From contig NZ_CP065424.1 in assembly GCF_017809215.1 (NCBI RefSeq), positions 4,874,501 to 4,938,500 on the forward strand: 64,000 nucleotides of DNA, written 5' to 3'. Each line of letters begins with the position of its first letter. The first letter of the stretch is position 1. Of the stretch, positions 8,140-17,361 are shown in pieces. The notes beneath the pieces are model-generated. The model saw only the letters and a program-made list of their open reading frames with translations, was not told the DNA's origin and did no database searches. The position numbers and the translations under genes were made by a program. The stretch is from Heyndrickxia oleronia. GTDB taxonomy: Bacteria; Bacillota; Bacilli; Bacillales; Bacillaceae_C.

Positions 8140-9286
8140 ACAGTGGCTTAAATGATTCGGGTTTATTTTCCCTTTGATGAAAATGATATTGAATAGCCTC
8201 AACAATTCTTTTAGAAGCTTGTCCATCCCCATATGGATTGGTTGCTTTAGACATTTTCTCATATGCCACAGGGTCTGTTAGTAATTCCGTAGCTAATTGG
8301 TAAATAGTTTCCTCATTTACCCCTGCTAATTTTAACGTTCCTGCTTCAATGCCTTCAGGACGCTCAGTTGTATCGCGTAGAACAAGAACTGGAACACCCA
8401 ATGATGGTGCTTCCTCTTGAACTCCCCCTGAATCCGTTAATATTAAATGTGCACGTTCAGCAAAATTGTGAAAATCTATAACATCCAAAGGTTCGATTAA
8501 ATGAATTCTCGGATCATTGCCCAAGATATCTGATGCTACTTCCCGTACAACAGGATTTAAATGTACCGGGTAGACCACTTGAATATTCGAATTTTCTTCT
8601 ACTAACCGCTTAACTGCACGAAACATATTTCGCATTGGTTCTCCATGATTTTCTCTTCGATGGGCTGTTAGTAGAATTAATCGGTCTTCTCCAAGCTTTT
8701 CAAGTACATCATGAGTATAATCTTTTTTGATGGTAGTTTTTAACGCATCAATTGCCGTATTTCCCGTAATATAAATGCTTTCGGATTTTTTATTCTCATC
8801 TAGTAAATTATTCGCTGCTTTATCAGTTGGAGCAAAGTGTATATCAGCTATTACACCAGTTAATTGACGATTTAACTCCTCAGGGAATGGGGAATATTTA
8901 TTCCATGTTCTTAATCCTGCTTCTACATGTCCAACAACAATCTGATTATAATAGGCTGAGAGACTTGCAACAAAAGTAGTTGTTGTATCCCCATGTACAA
9001 GAACAATATCAGGCTTTGCCTCTTTCATGACACGATCAAGGCCCTCCAAAGCCTTTATTGTTATATCCTTTAAGGTTTGACGGTCTTTCATTATATTTAA
9101 ATCGTAGTTTGGTTTAATATTAAATATATCCAATACTTGATCTAACATTTGTCGATGCTGCGCAGTGACAGTTACGATCGATTCAATGGAATCTGGATGC
9201 TTTTGTAATTCTAATACAAGAGGTGCCATTTTGATCGCTTCCGGCCTTGTGCCAAATATGGTCATTACTTTAATTGGTTTTGTCAT
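8138..9286 (-). CDS. mnaA: UDP-N-acetylglucosamine 2-epimerase (non-hydrolysing)
   Basis: Cytoplasmic enzyme that interconverts UDP-GlcNAc and UDP-ManNAc, supplying ManNAc for teichoic-acid linkage units and other cell-wall glycans. The 382-residue product has the family blocks GTRPEAIKMAPL at the N-terminus, VGHVEAGLRT, LTAHRRENHG and TDSGGVQEEAP. Length matches B. subtilis MnaA (WecB). The Shine-Dalgarno AAAAGGAG lies just before the ATG. It sits between upp and the protease gene, as in several Bacillus genomes where it precedes atpI. Confidence 0.93.
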   Translation of the reverse strand: MTKPIKVMTIFGTRPEAIKMAPLVLELQKHPDSIESIVTVTAQHRQMLDQVLDIFNIKPNYDLNIMKDRQTLKDITIKALEGLDRVMKEAKPDIVLVHGDTTTTFVASLSAYYNQIVVGHVEAGLRTWNKYSPFPEELNRQLTGVIADIHFAPTDKAANNLLDENKKSESIYITGNTAIDALKTTIKKDYTHDVLEKLGEDRLILLTAHRRENHGEPMRNMFRAVKRLVEENSNIQVVYPVHLNPVVREVASDILGNDPRIHLIEPLDVIDFHNFAERAHLILTDSGGVQEEAPSLGVPVLVLRDTTERPEGIEAGTLKLAGVNEETIYQLATELLTDPVAYEKMSKATNPYGDGQASKRIVEAIQYHFHQRENKPESFKPL

Positions 9287-9303
9287 GTCATTTTCTCCTT
9301 TTT

Positions 9304-9338
9304 AGGGGAAGATTCTATATATATGTATCCCTTCCCCT
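9304..9338 (-). repeat. Hairpin between upp and mnaA
   Basis: AGGGGAAG (9304-9311) pairs with CTTCCCCT (9331-9338). The transcript after it is A-rich rather than U-rich, so it is not a typical terminator. Confidence 0.4.
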
Positions 9339-9364
9339 TTTTAGAATAGAGTATCATGGCATTA

Positions 9365-9994
9365 CTATTTAGTTCCGAATAAACGATCTCCTGCATCTCC
9401 TAAGCCTGGAACAATATAGCCTTTTTCATTTAATTTTTCATCTAATCCAGCAATATAGATATCAACATCTGGATGAGCTTCTTTAATTGCATCGACACCT
9501 TCTGGCGCAGCAATTAGACACATAAATTTTATGTTTTTAGCTCCACGTGTTTTTAGTGAATTAATCGCTTCAACTGCAGACCCACCAGTTGCCAGCATTG
9601 GATCAACTAAGATAAAGTCTCTTTCTTCCACATCGTTCGGAAGCTTAGCATAGTATTCAACTGGCTTTAATGTTTTTGGGTCACGATATAAACCAATATG
9701 ACCAACCTTAGCAGCAGGAATTAATTTCAAGACACCATCTACCATACCAATCCCAGCTCGAAGAATAGGTACAATACCAATTTTCTTACCTGACAAGATT
9801 TTAGCTTTTGCCTTACTTACAGGTGTATCAATTTCAATTTCTTGTAGTGGCATATCTCTTGTGATCTCAAATGCCATAAGTGTTGCTACTTCATCTACAA
9901 GTTCGCGAAATTCCTTTGTTCCAGTATGTTTATCCCTTATATAAGTTAACTTATGTTGAATTAGAGGATGGTCAATTACATAAACGTTTCCCAT
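9365..9994 (-). CDS. upp: Uracil phosphoribosyltransferase
   Basis: Pyrimidine salvage enzyme: uracil + PRPP gives UMP + PPi. The 209-residue product is the same length as B. subtilis Upp. It starts MGNVYVIDHPLIQHKLTYIR, carries the PRPP-binding motif VDPMLATGGSA and the uracil-binding C-terminal block YIVPGLGDAGDR. I chose the ATG at 9992-9994, 6 bases after AAAGGAGAG; a longer frame upstream lacks homology. It follows glyA after an intrinsic terminator. Confidence 0.96.
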   Translation of the reverse strand: MGNVYVIDHPLIQHKLTYIRDKHTGTKEFRELVDEVATLMAFEITRDMPLQEIEIDTPVSKAKAKILSGKKIGIVPILRAGIGMVDGVLKLIPAAKVGHIGLYRDPKTLKPVEYYAKLPNDVEERDFILVDPMLATGGSAVEAINSLKTRGAKNIKFMCLIAAPEGVDAIKEAHPDVDIYIAGLDEKLNEKGYIVPGLGDAGDRLFGTK

Positions 9995-10058
9995 TTCGTT
10001 CTCTCCTTTATTATTATCTTTTATCGTCATGACAGATTTACCATTCCCATTCTACACG

Positions 10059-10108
10059 AAAAAGGAGTCTCTTCTCAAGGTAAGACCTTATTGAATAAAC
10101 TCCTTTTT
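10059..10108 (-). terminator. Intrinsic terminator of glyA
   Basis: Outer arms AAAAAGGAGT (10059-10068) and ACTCCTTTTT (10099-10108) enclose an inner AAGGT/ACCTT stem; the transcript ends in U5. It lies 16 bp beyond the glyA stop. Confidence 0.65.
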
Positions 10109-10124
10109 ATCTATTATAATATTA

Positions 10125-11366
10125 TTATTTTTCTGGATAGAGCGGGAACTTCTCTGTTAGTGCAGCAACACGCTTGCGTGCTTCTTCTAATTTCCCATCA
10201 TTTTCATAATTCTTCAACGTATCTCCAATAATGGAAGCTATTTCATCCATTTCGTCAATTCCAAATCCACGAGAAGTTACAGCAGCCGTTCCAATACGAA
10301 TTCCACTCGTTACAAAAGGGCTTTCTGGATCAAAAGGAATGGTATTTTTATTAACAGTAATTCCGATATCATCCAAAACCTTTTCTGCTACTTTTCCTGT
10401 TAAGCCTAAAGAACGTAAGTCAACCAATAATAAATGGTTATCTGTTCCGTTAGAAACAAGGTTTAACCCTTCTTTCATTAAAGAAGCTCCAAGTTGTTTC
10501 GAATTATTAATTACCTGTTGAGAGTATTCTTTAAAGCTGTCCTGAAGAGCTTCTCCAAAAGCAACTGCTTTCGCAGCAATAACATGCATTAATGGACCAC
10601 CTTGAATTCCAGGAAATATTGATTTATCAATTTTCTTGGCAAATTCTTCCTTACATAAAATCATTCCACCACGTGGTCCACGTAATGTTTTATGTGTTGT
10701 TGTTGTAACAAAATCTGCATGAGGCACTGGGCTTGGGTGTAATCCTGCAGCAACTAAACCTGCAATATGCGCCATGTCAACCATTAAATAAGCACCAATT
10801 TCATCTGCTATCTCACGAAACTTTTTAAAATCGATTACTCTAGGATACGCACTTGCACCAGCTACGATTAATTTCGGTTTATGCTCACGTGCCTTTCTCA
10901 ATACATCCTCATAATCAATCATATGGGTTTGTTCATCAACGCCATACTCCACGAAGTTATACTGTACACCACTGAAGTTAACGGGACTACCATGTGTTAA
11001 ATGACCCCCATGAGAAAGATTCATACCTAGAACAGTATCACCTGGCTCAAGGACGGTAAAATAAACAGCCATATTCGCCTGTGCACCTGAATGAGGTTGT
11101 ACATTTACATGTTCTGCACCAAAAATTTCCTTTGCACGATCTCTAGCTAAATCCTCAACTACATCTACATATTCACAGCCACCATAATAACGGCGCCCTG
11201 GATATCCTTCTGCATATTTATTTGTTAATACAGATCCTTGTGCCTCCATTACAGCTTCACTTACAAAGTTCTCAGATGCAATCAACTCAATTTTCGATTG
11301 CTGACGTTTTAGTTCATCTTGAATTGCTAGATATACTTCTTTGTCCTGCCCTGCTATCTTACTCAT
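10125..11366 (-). CDS. glyA: Serine hydroxymethyltransferase
   Basis: PLP enzyme that converts serine + tetrahydrofolate into glycine + methylene-THF, the main cell source of one-carbon units. The 413-residue product has the PLP-lysine block TTTTHKTLRGPRGG, plus IELIASENF near the N-terminus. The ATG at 11364-11366 (MSKIAGQ) lies 6 bases after AGGAGGGG and is preferred over an upstream in-frame start. An extended -10 like TGTTAAAAT is visible on the minus strand about 50 bp upstream, with only a weak -35. I saw no clear PurR box. Confidence 0.96.
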   Translation of the reverse strand: MSKIAGQDKEVYLAIQDELKRQQSKIELIASENFVSEAVMEAQGSVLTNKYAEGYPGRRYYGGCEYVDVVEDLARDRAKEIFGAEHVNVQPHSGAQANMAVYFTVLEPGDTVLGMNLSHGGHLTHGSPVNFSGVQYNFVEYGVDEQTHMIDYEDVLRKAREHKPKLIVAGASAYPRVIDFKKFREIADEIGAYLMVDMAHIAGLVAAGLHPSPVPHADFVTTTTHKTLRGPRGGMILCKEEFAKKIDKSIFPGIQGGPLMHVIAAKAVAFGEALQDSFKEYSQQVINNSKQLGASLMKEGLNLVSNGTDNHLLLVDLRSLGLTGKVAEKVLDDIGITVNKNTIPFDPESPFVTSGIRIGTAAVTSRGFGIDEMDEIASIIGDTLKNYENDGKLEEARKRVAALTEKFPLYPEK

Positions 11367-11568
11367 ATTGGTCCCCTCCTGCGTCAACAAATAGTCAAAT
11401 ACGTACCTATTTTAACATAGTTTCTTGCAGGCAAGTTATTTAATTCTTAAAACTTAAATTATTTAAGAAAGCTTTTTTAAAAGTTCATTGCGATGCTACA
11501 AATATGCTCAGTATAAAATTTCCCCTATATAATATGTATTCAAAATGGTTGTTAAAATATATTTTTTA

Positions 11569-12150
11569 TTAGCATGATTTTCCATCGTTCGAGGAAAGAG
11601 CTTTGTTATAGACTGCCCTTGCTCCACCAATTAATTTAGGTCGAGTTGTAGCAAGAGTAACATGGGCTGATCCAATTGATTTTTGTACTACCCTTATAGG
11701 CACAACTACATGCTTTAAATGCATTCCTATAAATGTATCACCAATATCTATACCTGCATCAGCTTGAATAAATTCCACAATCATTGGATCATTAAAATGC
11801 TGATAAGCATAGGTAGCCATAGCACCACCAGCTGTTTTAACCGGAATCACATTAACTTCTTCCCAACCTCTACGTTCAGCAATCTCCCGTTCAATCACCA
11901 GGCTCCTATTTAAATGCTCACAGCACTGAAATGCTAGAAATAGACTATGTTGGGATGCAAATCTAATCATATGCTTGTAGATCATCGCAGCAACATCATC
12001 ACTTCCTGCAGTTCCGATTCTTTCGCCAATTACTTCTGAAGTGGAACATCCAACAACTAATACCTGCCCCTTTTTAAAAGTAACCTGAGATGAGAAATCA
12101 CTTAAGATTTGCTCCAATTGTATTTCCCACTGCAATAAATCCTTATCCAT
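11569..12150 (-). CDS. ywlG: YwlG/TIGR01440 family protein
   Basis: Conserved Firmicute protein of unknown function (DUF436), 193 residues. Recognised by the block VVGCSTSEVIGERIGTAGS and the C-terminal RPKLIGGARAVYNK, and by position between rpiB and glyA as in B. subtilis. No membrane helix or known catalytic motif is visible. AGGTGTTAGG precedes the ATG. Function should be left open. Confidence 0.85.
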   Translation of the reverse strand: MDKDLLQWEIQLEQILSDFSSQVTFKKGQVLVVGCSTSEVIGERIGTAGSDDVAAMIYKHMIRFASQHSLFLAFQCCEHLNRSLVIEREIAERRGWEEVNVIPVKTAGGAMATYAYQHFNDPMIVEFIQADAGIDIGDTFIGMHLKHVVVPIRVVQKSIGSAHVTLATTRPKLIGGARAVYNKALSSNDGKSC

Positions 12151-12207
12151 CCTAACACCTCACTATAAGTAGCGCCTTTGCTATAAAAAGAAGATCAATA
12201 GGAACAA

Positions 12208-12654
12208 TTATAAATTTTGTTCTTCGTAATTTGTTACTTTTTCAATTCGGCGTGAATGTCTTCCACCCTCAAATTCTGTAGTTAACCATACTTTAGCAAT
12301 TTCTAAAGCAAGACCTGGGCCTATAACCCTTTCACCCATAGCCAAAACATTCGTATCATTGTGTTGACGAGTCGCCTTTGCACTAAATACATCATGAACC
12401 AATGCACAGCGGATCCCTTTTACCTTATTAGCGGCAATACTCATTCCAATACCTGTTCCGCAAATTAATATCCCACGATCAAATTCCCCATTTGCTACTT
12501 TTGTTGCCACAGGTAAAGCATAGTCCGGATAATCAACAGATCCTTCACAATTACAACCAAAATCCTCATACTCAATGCCTAGCTCTTCTAATAACTTTCG
12601 TATTTCCTCACGAATATGAATACCACCATGATCAGATGCTAATGCAACCTTCAT
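12208..12654 (-). CDS. rpiB: Ribose-5-phosphate isomerase B
   Basis: Interconverts ribose 5-phosphate and ribulose 5-phosphate in the pentose phosphate pathway. The 148-residue RpiB/LacAB fold product begins with the phosphate-binding start MKVALASDHGG, has the catalytic-cysteine loop ICGTGIGMSIAANK, and RQHNDTNVLAMGERVIG. Length matches B. subtilis YwlF. Same strand as ywlG, 57 bp upstream of it. Confidence 0.92.
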   Translation of the reverse strand: MKVALASDHGGIHIREEIRKLLEELGIEYEDFGCNCEGSVDYPDYALPVATKVANGEFDRGILICGTGIGMSIAANKVKGIRCALVHDVFSAKATRQHNDTNVLAMGERVIGPGLALEIAKVWLTTEFEGGRHSRRIEKVTNYEEQNL

Positions 12655-12748
12655 TTTAAAACCTCCATTATATAGAATATTTTCTTGATAATATTGTTAC
12701 ACACTTAATAGAATATATAAAGCTTCCAGTACTCGTGAAAGCCCCTTC

Positions 12749-13645
12749 TTATACTAGTACATACTTCTCTATAAGCCGTTGATAATCCTCAAACACCTTG
12801 GATTTCTTTAACTCCGAACATTTCTTTAAAAAAATAAGTAAACTTTCAATTAAAAACAAACGCGGAACTTTGCTTCCCTTTATCTCATCTAGAATAAAAT
12901 CAACCGTCTGTATGTACTTTATTTTATCCGTTTCTTTACGTAACACTAGCATGATCTCTTTCTTCAATTCCTCCGATTGGTGCACCAGGTCATCAAAAAA
13001 ATCATTGGTATGATCGGTTGTCTGCGATAACCACTCCTTTAATATCTCTGGATTCAATAACTGCACATCTGATTTACTTACGTCCTTAACAATTTGCTGT
13101 ACTCTATCCATACAATATCGGATTATCTCTATCCCTTGATATTTTGGTCCATTATCCATGAAATTATAGCGAAGCATTTGATGGAGCATGCCAAAAAAAA
13201 GAATAGTACAGTCCAATAAATATGGGCTTTTTTCTTTACCAAATAAATCAACAAAACGATTATGTATCCAGTTTACATACATCATTTGTATTTCCTGAAT
13301 AAATTTCTTTAAATCTTCGTCATTCGAAAAAATAACTTCTTCAATTAGAATTAATAATTTATTTTTTCGATTGGATTGCATCATTAAATCCAATTGTTTT
13401 ACAAATATCTCTATATCTTCTGGACTTTCTCCAAGCAGTAATTCATTTCTTTCCTTTTCATAATTCTCCTGAATATTTAGAAGAACAGCCTTAAACAGTT
13501 CACTTTTAGAAGGGAAATAGTTATAAAATGTACCTTTAGATATTCCACTATGATCCAAAATATCTTGTATCGAGGTAGCTCTGAAACCCTTTTCAATGAA
13601 TAGCTGATGTGCTTTTACTATCACATGCTTCTTTCGTTCGTACAT
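12749..13645 (-). CDS. TetR-family transcriptional regulator
   Basis: Probable repressor of the divergent efflux pump gene. The 298-residue protein has an N-terminal TetR helix-turn-helix (about 1-60: AHQLFIEKGFRATSIQDI, then SGISKGTFYNYFPSKSELF), and a long mostly helical C-terminal half. It is longer than the usual 190-230 residues. A perfect 12-bp palindrome 24 bp upstream of its ATG is a likely autoregulatory operator. The TetR/MFS pair interrupts the rpiB-ywlE order known in B. subtilis and is probably an accessory insertion. Ligand unknown. Confidence 0.82.
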   Translation of the reverse strand: MYERKKHVIVKAHQLFIEKGFRATSIQDILDHSGISKGTFYNYFPSKSELFKAVLLNIQENYEKERNELLLGESPEDIEIFVKQLDLMMQSNRKNKLLILIEEVIFSNDEDLKKFIQEIQMMYVNWIHNRFVDLFGKEKSPYLLDCTILFFGMLHQMLRYNFMDNGPKYQGIEIIRYCMDRVQQIVKDVSKSDVQLLNPEILKEWLSQTTDHTNDFFDDLVHQSEELKKEIMLVLRKETDKIKYIQTVDFILDEIKGSKVPRLFLIESLLIFLKKCSELKKSKVFEDYQRLIEKYVLV

Positions 13646-13669
13646 TTTGTATCCCCCTCTAAATTGGAC

Positions 13670-13681
13670 TGTAGTTCTACA
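13670..13681. promoter_or_regulatory. Candidate TetR operator
   Basis: Perfect palindrome TGTAGTTCTACA just upstream of the tetR ribosome site. A related sequence TAGTTCTTTGTATA follows the mfs promoter. Binding is inferred. Confidence 0.4.
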
Positions 13682-13740
13682 AAGTATCCTAACTTATTTC
13701 TGTTGTGATAACAATCCATTAAATTTCCGATATTTTTTTA

Positions 13741-13769
13741 TTGCCAAAAACAAAATACGAGAGTAATAT
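13741..13769 (+). promoter_or_regulatory. Candidate sigma-A promoter of the efflux pump gene
   Basis: TTGCCA (13741-13746), 17-bp spacer, TAATAT (13764-13769). Directly downstream is a repeat of TTGTATAA (two copies, 11 bp apart) that could be part of an operator. Confidence 0.45.
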
Positions 13770-13831
13770 AGTTCTTTGTATAATACTTGTATAAAAAAAT
13801 GAACTAATGGTTTAAATAGAGGAGGAAGCCT

Positions 13832-15325
13832 ATGAGTGCTACAAAAGAAGCGACGAAACGTCCACCTTATGGAATCATAGCGATACTATTAGCAGGTGCT
13901 TTCGTTTCGATACTTAATTCAACATTACTCAATGTCGCCTTACCTTCGATGATGGAAGATTTGAAGGTAAAAGAAACAACAATCCAGTGGTTAGCTACAG
14001 GATACATGCTAGTAAACGGGATTCTTATCCCAACGACTGCATTTTTAATTCAAAAGTTTTCTGTACGTCGTCTGTTCATAGCAGCGATGCTATTTTTTAC
14101 TGTCGGTACAGTGACTGCCAGTCTTGCAGATTCATTTACCCTTTTATTAATCGCAAGGATGATTCAAGCTGCTGGTTCGGCTGTAATGATGCCGTTATTA
14201 ATGAATGTCTTGCTTACTAGCTTCCCAATTGAAAAACGTGGAGGAGCAATGGGGATTCTCGGTTTAGTTATGATCTTTGCTCCAGCAATTGGTCCTACTT
14301 TATCAGGTTGGATAATAGAGCATTACAATTGGAGAACGCTATTTTATATGATCATTCCTTTCGCATTGATTGTATTGATCCTAGCCTTCTTTAAATTAAA
14401 AGATAAAAAAGACAAAGTGGATATAAAAATTGACATTCTATCCGTTATTCTTTCAAGCATCGGATTCGGGGGCATCCTATATGGATGTAGTACAGCTGGT
14501 TCAAAAGGCTGGAGTAGTCCAGAGGTTTATATCACTTTAATTGCAGGTGTACTTGGTCTATTTTTACTTATCTTACGCCAATTTCGATTGGAAAAACCAA
14601 TGCTCGATTTTCGCGTGTATAAATACCCTATGTTTGCATTAGCATCTGCTATTTCAATCGTAGTAAATATGGCTATGTTCTCAGCAATGATTTTAATGCC
14701 TATCTATTTACAACAAATTCGTGGTATATCTCCAATGCATTCAGGTCTGTTAATGTTACCAGGGGCAATTATTATGGGGATTATGTCTCCTATTACAGGG
14801 AAACTATTCGATAAATATGGCGCAAAAATTCTTGCTCTCATCGGATTAGCAATTACTGTAGGAACAACATATTCATTCAGTCAGCTTTCTGACTCTACAT
14901 CATATTCTACATTAATTGTTATGTATTCCCTTCGGATGTTCGGGATGTCTATGGTTATGATGCCGGTTATGACAAATGGATTGAATCAATTACCACAAAG
15001 ATTAAATCCACATGGAACTGCTATGAATAGTACACTATCTCAAGTTTCAGGTGCTATCGGTACCGGGTTACTTGTAACCGTAATGAGTTCACGTACAAAA
15101 CATCATATTGAAGATATGGTTGCTGAAGCTACAAGCAAAATGGCGCATATGACACAGCAACCTACTCAAGAAGCAATAGCTAAAATGCAAGAACATTTAA
15201 TTATGGAAGGAACAATTAAAGGAATTAATGATTCATTTTTCGTTTCCGTCCTTATTGCAGCTGTAGCTTTTATTCTAGCATTCTTCTTAAAACGTGTAAC
15301 CCAAGGACAAAAGCAAGAAAGCTAA
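13832..15325 (+). CDS. MFS drug:H+ antiporter, 14-TM DHA2 (EmrB/LmrB) type
   Basis: Inner-membrane efflux pump of 497 residues with about 14 membrane helices. Motifs seen are the DHA2 helix-1 LNSTLLNVALPSMM and the antiporter motif C region GPTLSGWIIEHYNWRTLFYM. It begins MSATKEATKRPP, behind GGAGGAAG. Divergent from tetR, with which it shares a 186-bp control region; the pair is typical of drug- or toxin-inducible efflux systems such as LmrAB. The substrate cannot be read from sequence. Confidence 0.88.
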   Translation: MSATKEATKRPPYGIIAILLAGAFVSILNSTLLNVALPSMMEDLKVKETTIQWLATGYMLVNGILIPTTAFLIQKFSVRRLFIAAMLFFTVGTVTASLADSFTLLLIARMIQAAGSAVMMPLLMNVLLTSFPIEKRGGAMGILGLVMIFAPAIGPTLSGWIIEHYNWRTLFYMIIPFALIVLILAFFKLKDKKDKVDIKIDILSVILSSIGFGGILYGCSTAGSKGWSSPEVYITLIAGVLGLFLLILRQFRLEKPMLDFRVYKYPMFALASAISIVVNMAMFSAMILMPIYLQQIRGISPMHSGLLMLPGAIIMGIMSPITGKLFDKYGAKILALIGLAITVGTTYSFSQLSDSTSYSTLIVMYSLRMFGMSMVMMPVMTNGLNQLPQRLNPHGTAMNSTLSQVSGAIGTGLLVTVMSSRTKHHIEDMVAEATSKMAHMTQQPTQEAIAKMQEHLIMEGTIKGINDSFFVSVLIAAVAFILAFFLKRVTQGQKQES

Positions 15326-15330
15326 GTACA

Positions 15331-15359
15331 AAAAAATCCAACATATCGTTGGATTTTTT
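15331..15359. terminator. Bidirectional intrinsic terminator
   Basis: AAAAAATCCAAC and GTTGGATTTTTT form a perfect 12-bp stem with an ATATC loop, between the convergent mfs and chemoreceptor genes, with U-runs in both directions. Confidence 0.88.
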
Positions 15360-15363
15360 TTGT

Positions 15364-16647
15364 TTATAAATGGAATTGTGATATGGTTCCTTTTAATTTT
15401 TCCGCATGATCTTTTAATTGGAAAACGAGACTTTCCACATTTTCCATAACTTCTGCCTGCTCTTTCGTTGCTTCAGTTACTTCTTCTGCGCCAGCAGAAG
15501 TTTGTTCGGCAATTGCTGCTACTTCTTGTGATTGTTGGGAAGTTAATTGGATGCTTTCCATTTGACTATCAACTAAGGCAGAAATACTTTGCACCTTATT
15601 TGCAACAATATGAATGGTATTCGTCATCGCTCCAATAACTTCATTTGTCTTAGCGCCTTTTGAAGCCTCATGATTAGCTGTTTTTACCTGTTCTGAGATT
15701 TGTTTAACAACACTTTCTACACCACTTTGGATGTTTTGGATCAGCTCCGAAATTCCTTGTACCGCTTTTGCACTTTCATCTGCCAATTTACGTACCTCTT
15801 CAGCTACAACAGCAAATCCTTTTCCATGCTCACCTGCACGTGCAGCCTCAATTGAAGCATTCAAAGCTAACAAATTGGTTTGAGCCGCAATATCACCAAC
15901 TAATAATATGATTTGCTCAACCTTCTTTGCATCCTCCTCAAGATGATGAACCACTTGTAATGATTCTTGGTTCTCCTTGGCTAATCGATCTATTCCAGTT
16001 ATAAGAGAATTAATTACCTCTTTACTATCTTGTAGCTCCTTTACCATTTCTTCGGAAACTTGTTTAGAAGACTTGGCATTTTCTTGTACTTTATTCGCAA
16101 TATGAATGATATCCTCTACCGATTCAGCTGTTGATTGAATTGCAATTGCAGAGCTCTCAGCACCTGCAGATATTTCATTTATTGTCTGAGCAATACTTTC
16201 CGCTTGCTGGGTTGCCCTTGTAGTTTTTTCTGAAATAGAGAGGACATTACCATTTGTTTGTTGGAAGTTATCTTCAATACTATGTACCATAACTCTTAAA
16301 TTAGAGAGCATTTGGTTAAACGCCATTCCTAATGAACGAATTTCATCATCCGACTTAGGTATCATAACATCCTCTTTAATATTTCCTTGACTTGCATTTA
16401 TAGCTGCATGTTCTAAACGCTGCAGTGGTTTCGTTATAACACCTGCTACAAAATAGGCAAGTAAGCCTGTCCAAAATATCCCTAATAATAGAGTAATACT
16501 ATTAAAAAGTGAATCATCAATATTGGTAGCGAATTTAGAATGAACAATACTAATAAAGAAGAAACTCGTCGAATAAGTAATTAATGCTAATAAAGTAACA
16601 AATAAAACTAGTTTTTTTCGCAGACCAAACTTATATTTTCTTTTCAT
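15364..16647 (-). CDS. Methyl-accepting chemotaxis protein without a sensor domain
   Basis: Chemoreceptor-type signalling protein of 427 residues. Two membrane helices (about 13-33 and 46-68) are joined by only about 12 residues, so there is no extracellular ligand-binding domain. A HAMP domain follows (TKPLQRLEHAA), then a full signalling domain with the hairpin tip DIAAQTNLLALNASIEAARA and GFAVVAEEVRKLA. Start chosen at the ATG 16645-16647 (MKRKYKFG), four bases after GGGGGAGAGGGG; an in-frame extension of 32 codons would overlap ywlE. It presumably feeds CheA and may sense membrane or cytoplasmic state (inference). Confidence 0.87.
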   Translation of the reverse strand: MKRKYKFGLRKKLVLFVTLLALITYSTSFFFISIVHSKFATNIDDSLFNSITLLLGIFWTGLLAYFVAGVITKPLQRLEHAAINASQGNIKEDVMIPKSDDEIRSLGMAFNQMLSNLRVMVHSIEDNFQQTNGNVLSISEKTTRATQQAESIAQTINEISAGAESSAIAIQSTAESVEDIIHIANKVQENAKSSKQVSEEMVKELQDSKEVINSLITGIDRLAKENQESLQVVHHLEEDAKKVEQIILLVGDIAAQTNLLALNASIEAARAGEHGKGFAVVAEEVRKLADESAKAVQGISELIQNIQSGVESVVKQISEQVKTANHEASKGAKTNEVIGAMTNTIHIVANKVQSISALVDSQMESIQLTSQQSQEVAAIAEQTSAGAEEVTEATKEQAEVMENVESLVFQLKDHAEKLKGTISQFHL

Positions 16648-16732
16648 TTTCCCCTCTCCCCCAAGCTGTGTTTTTATATAGGCTATTTTTATATTCCCCA
16701 AGTTATTTGAAGAGCCTTTTTCTAAAAATTGA

Positions 16733-17170
16733 TCATTGATCATTCATGATTAGATTTTCAATGAGTTTTGTTAATTCATTATAGGTTTTTCTATAAACTT
16801 CAATACTTCCCCCAAAAGGATCCATTACATCCATATCCCCTAAGTGACCATTAGCCGCCTCTTTTAATGTAAACACTTTTTCCGAAGCAGATGGGTAGGT
16901 ATCTAGAATAAATCGTTTATGGTCCATTGTCATTGTTATAATTTTTGTTGCCCATTCAATATCTTCTACACTTAATTTTTTCGAAACATGATTATGTTTT
17001 ATACTATTTTCATCGAGAACCTGCTGTGTTTGAATTGAAGCATGCTGTCCATCCATAGCAAAAATTCCAGCAGACCTTACCGATATTCCCTTTATCCCTT
17101 TATTTTTCAAAATAGCCTCAGCCATTGGGCTTCGACATGTGTTTCCCGTACAAATGAATAGAATATTCAA
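16733..17170 (-). CDS. ywlE: Protein-arginine phosphatase
   Basis: Low-molecular-weight phosphatase fold enzyme that removes phosphate from arginine residues, opposing the kinase McsB in the ClpCP quality-control system. The P-loop reads CTGNTCRS; the Thr at its fifth position is the feature linked to phospho-arginine specificity in B. subtilis YwlE. The general-acid motif VMDPFGGS is near the C-terminus. I place the start at TTG 17168-17170 (N-I-L-F-I-C-T-G follows), 9 bases after GGAGGG; a further upstream TTG lies inside the ribosome site. About 145 residues. Confidence 0.9.
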   Translation of the reverse strand: MNILFICTGNTCRSPMAEAILKNKGIKGISVRSAGIFAMDGQHASIQTQQVLDENSIKHNHVSKKLSVEDIEWATKIITMTMDHKRFILDTYPSASEKVFTLKEAANGHLGDMDVMDPFGGSIEVYRKTYNELTKLIENLIMNDQ

Positions 17171-17310
17171 ATTGATATATCCCTCCAAAAATCACCATAT
17201 ATGTTAAGTAGACTTCTTTCCCTTATTATAGTCTAAAAGACTCAGATTAAATAGTGACGTTTTTAAAAATAATGTGAATAAGAAATAGCATGCTTGATAC
17301 TTTCTATATA

Positions 17311-17340
17311 AAAAAAAGTAAGCAGATTGTTTTGCTTACC
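17311..17340 (-). terminator. Intrinsic terminator of mntP
   Basis: GTAAGCA (17318-17324) pairs with TGCTTAC (17333-17339), then U7 on the minus strand, 22 bp after the mntP stop. Confidence 0.8.
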
Positions 17341-17361
17341 ACCATTTAAAATTATAGCTTT

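Noticed and set aside
16648..16743. 32-codon N-terminal extension of the chemoreceptor overlapping ywlE
   Set aside because: A very strong ribosome site (GGGGGAGAGGGG) lies directly before the internal ATG, and the extension has no signal or domain character.
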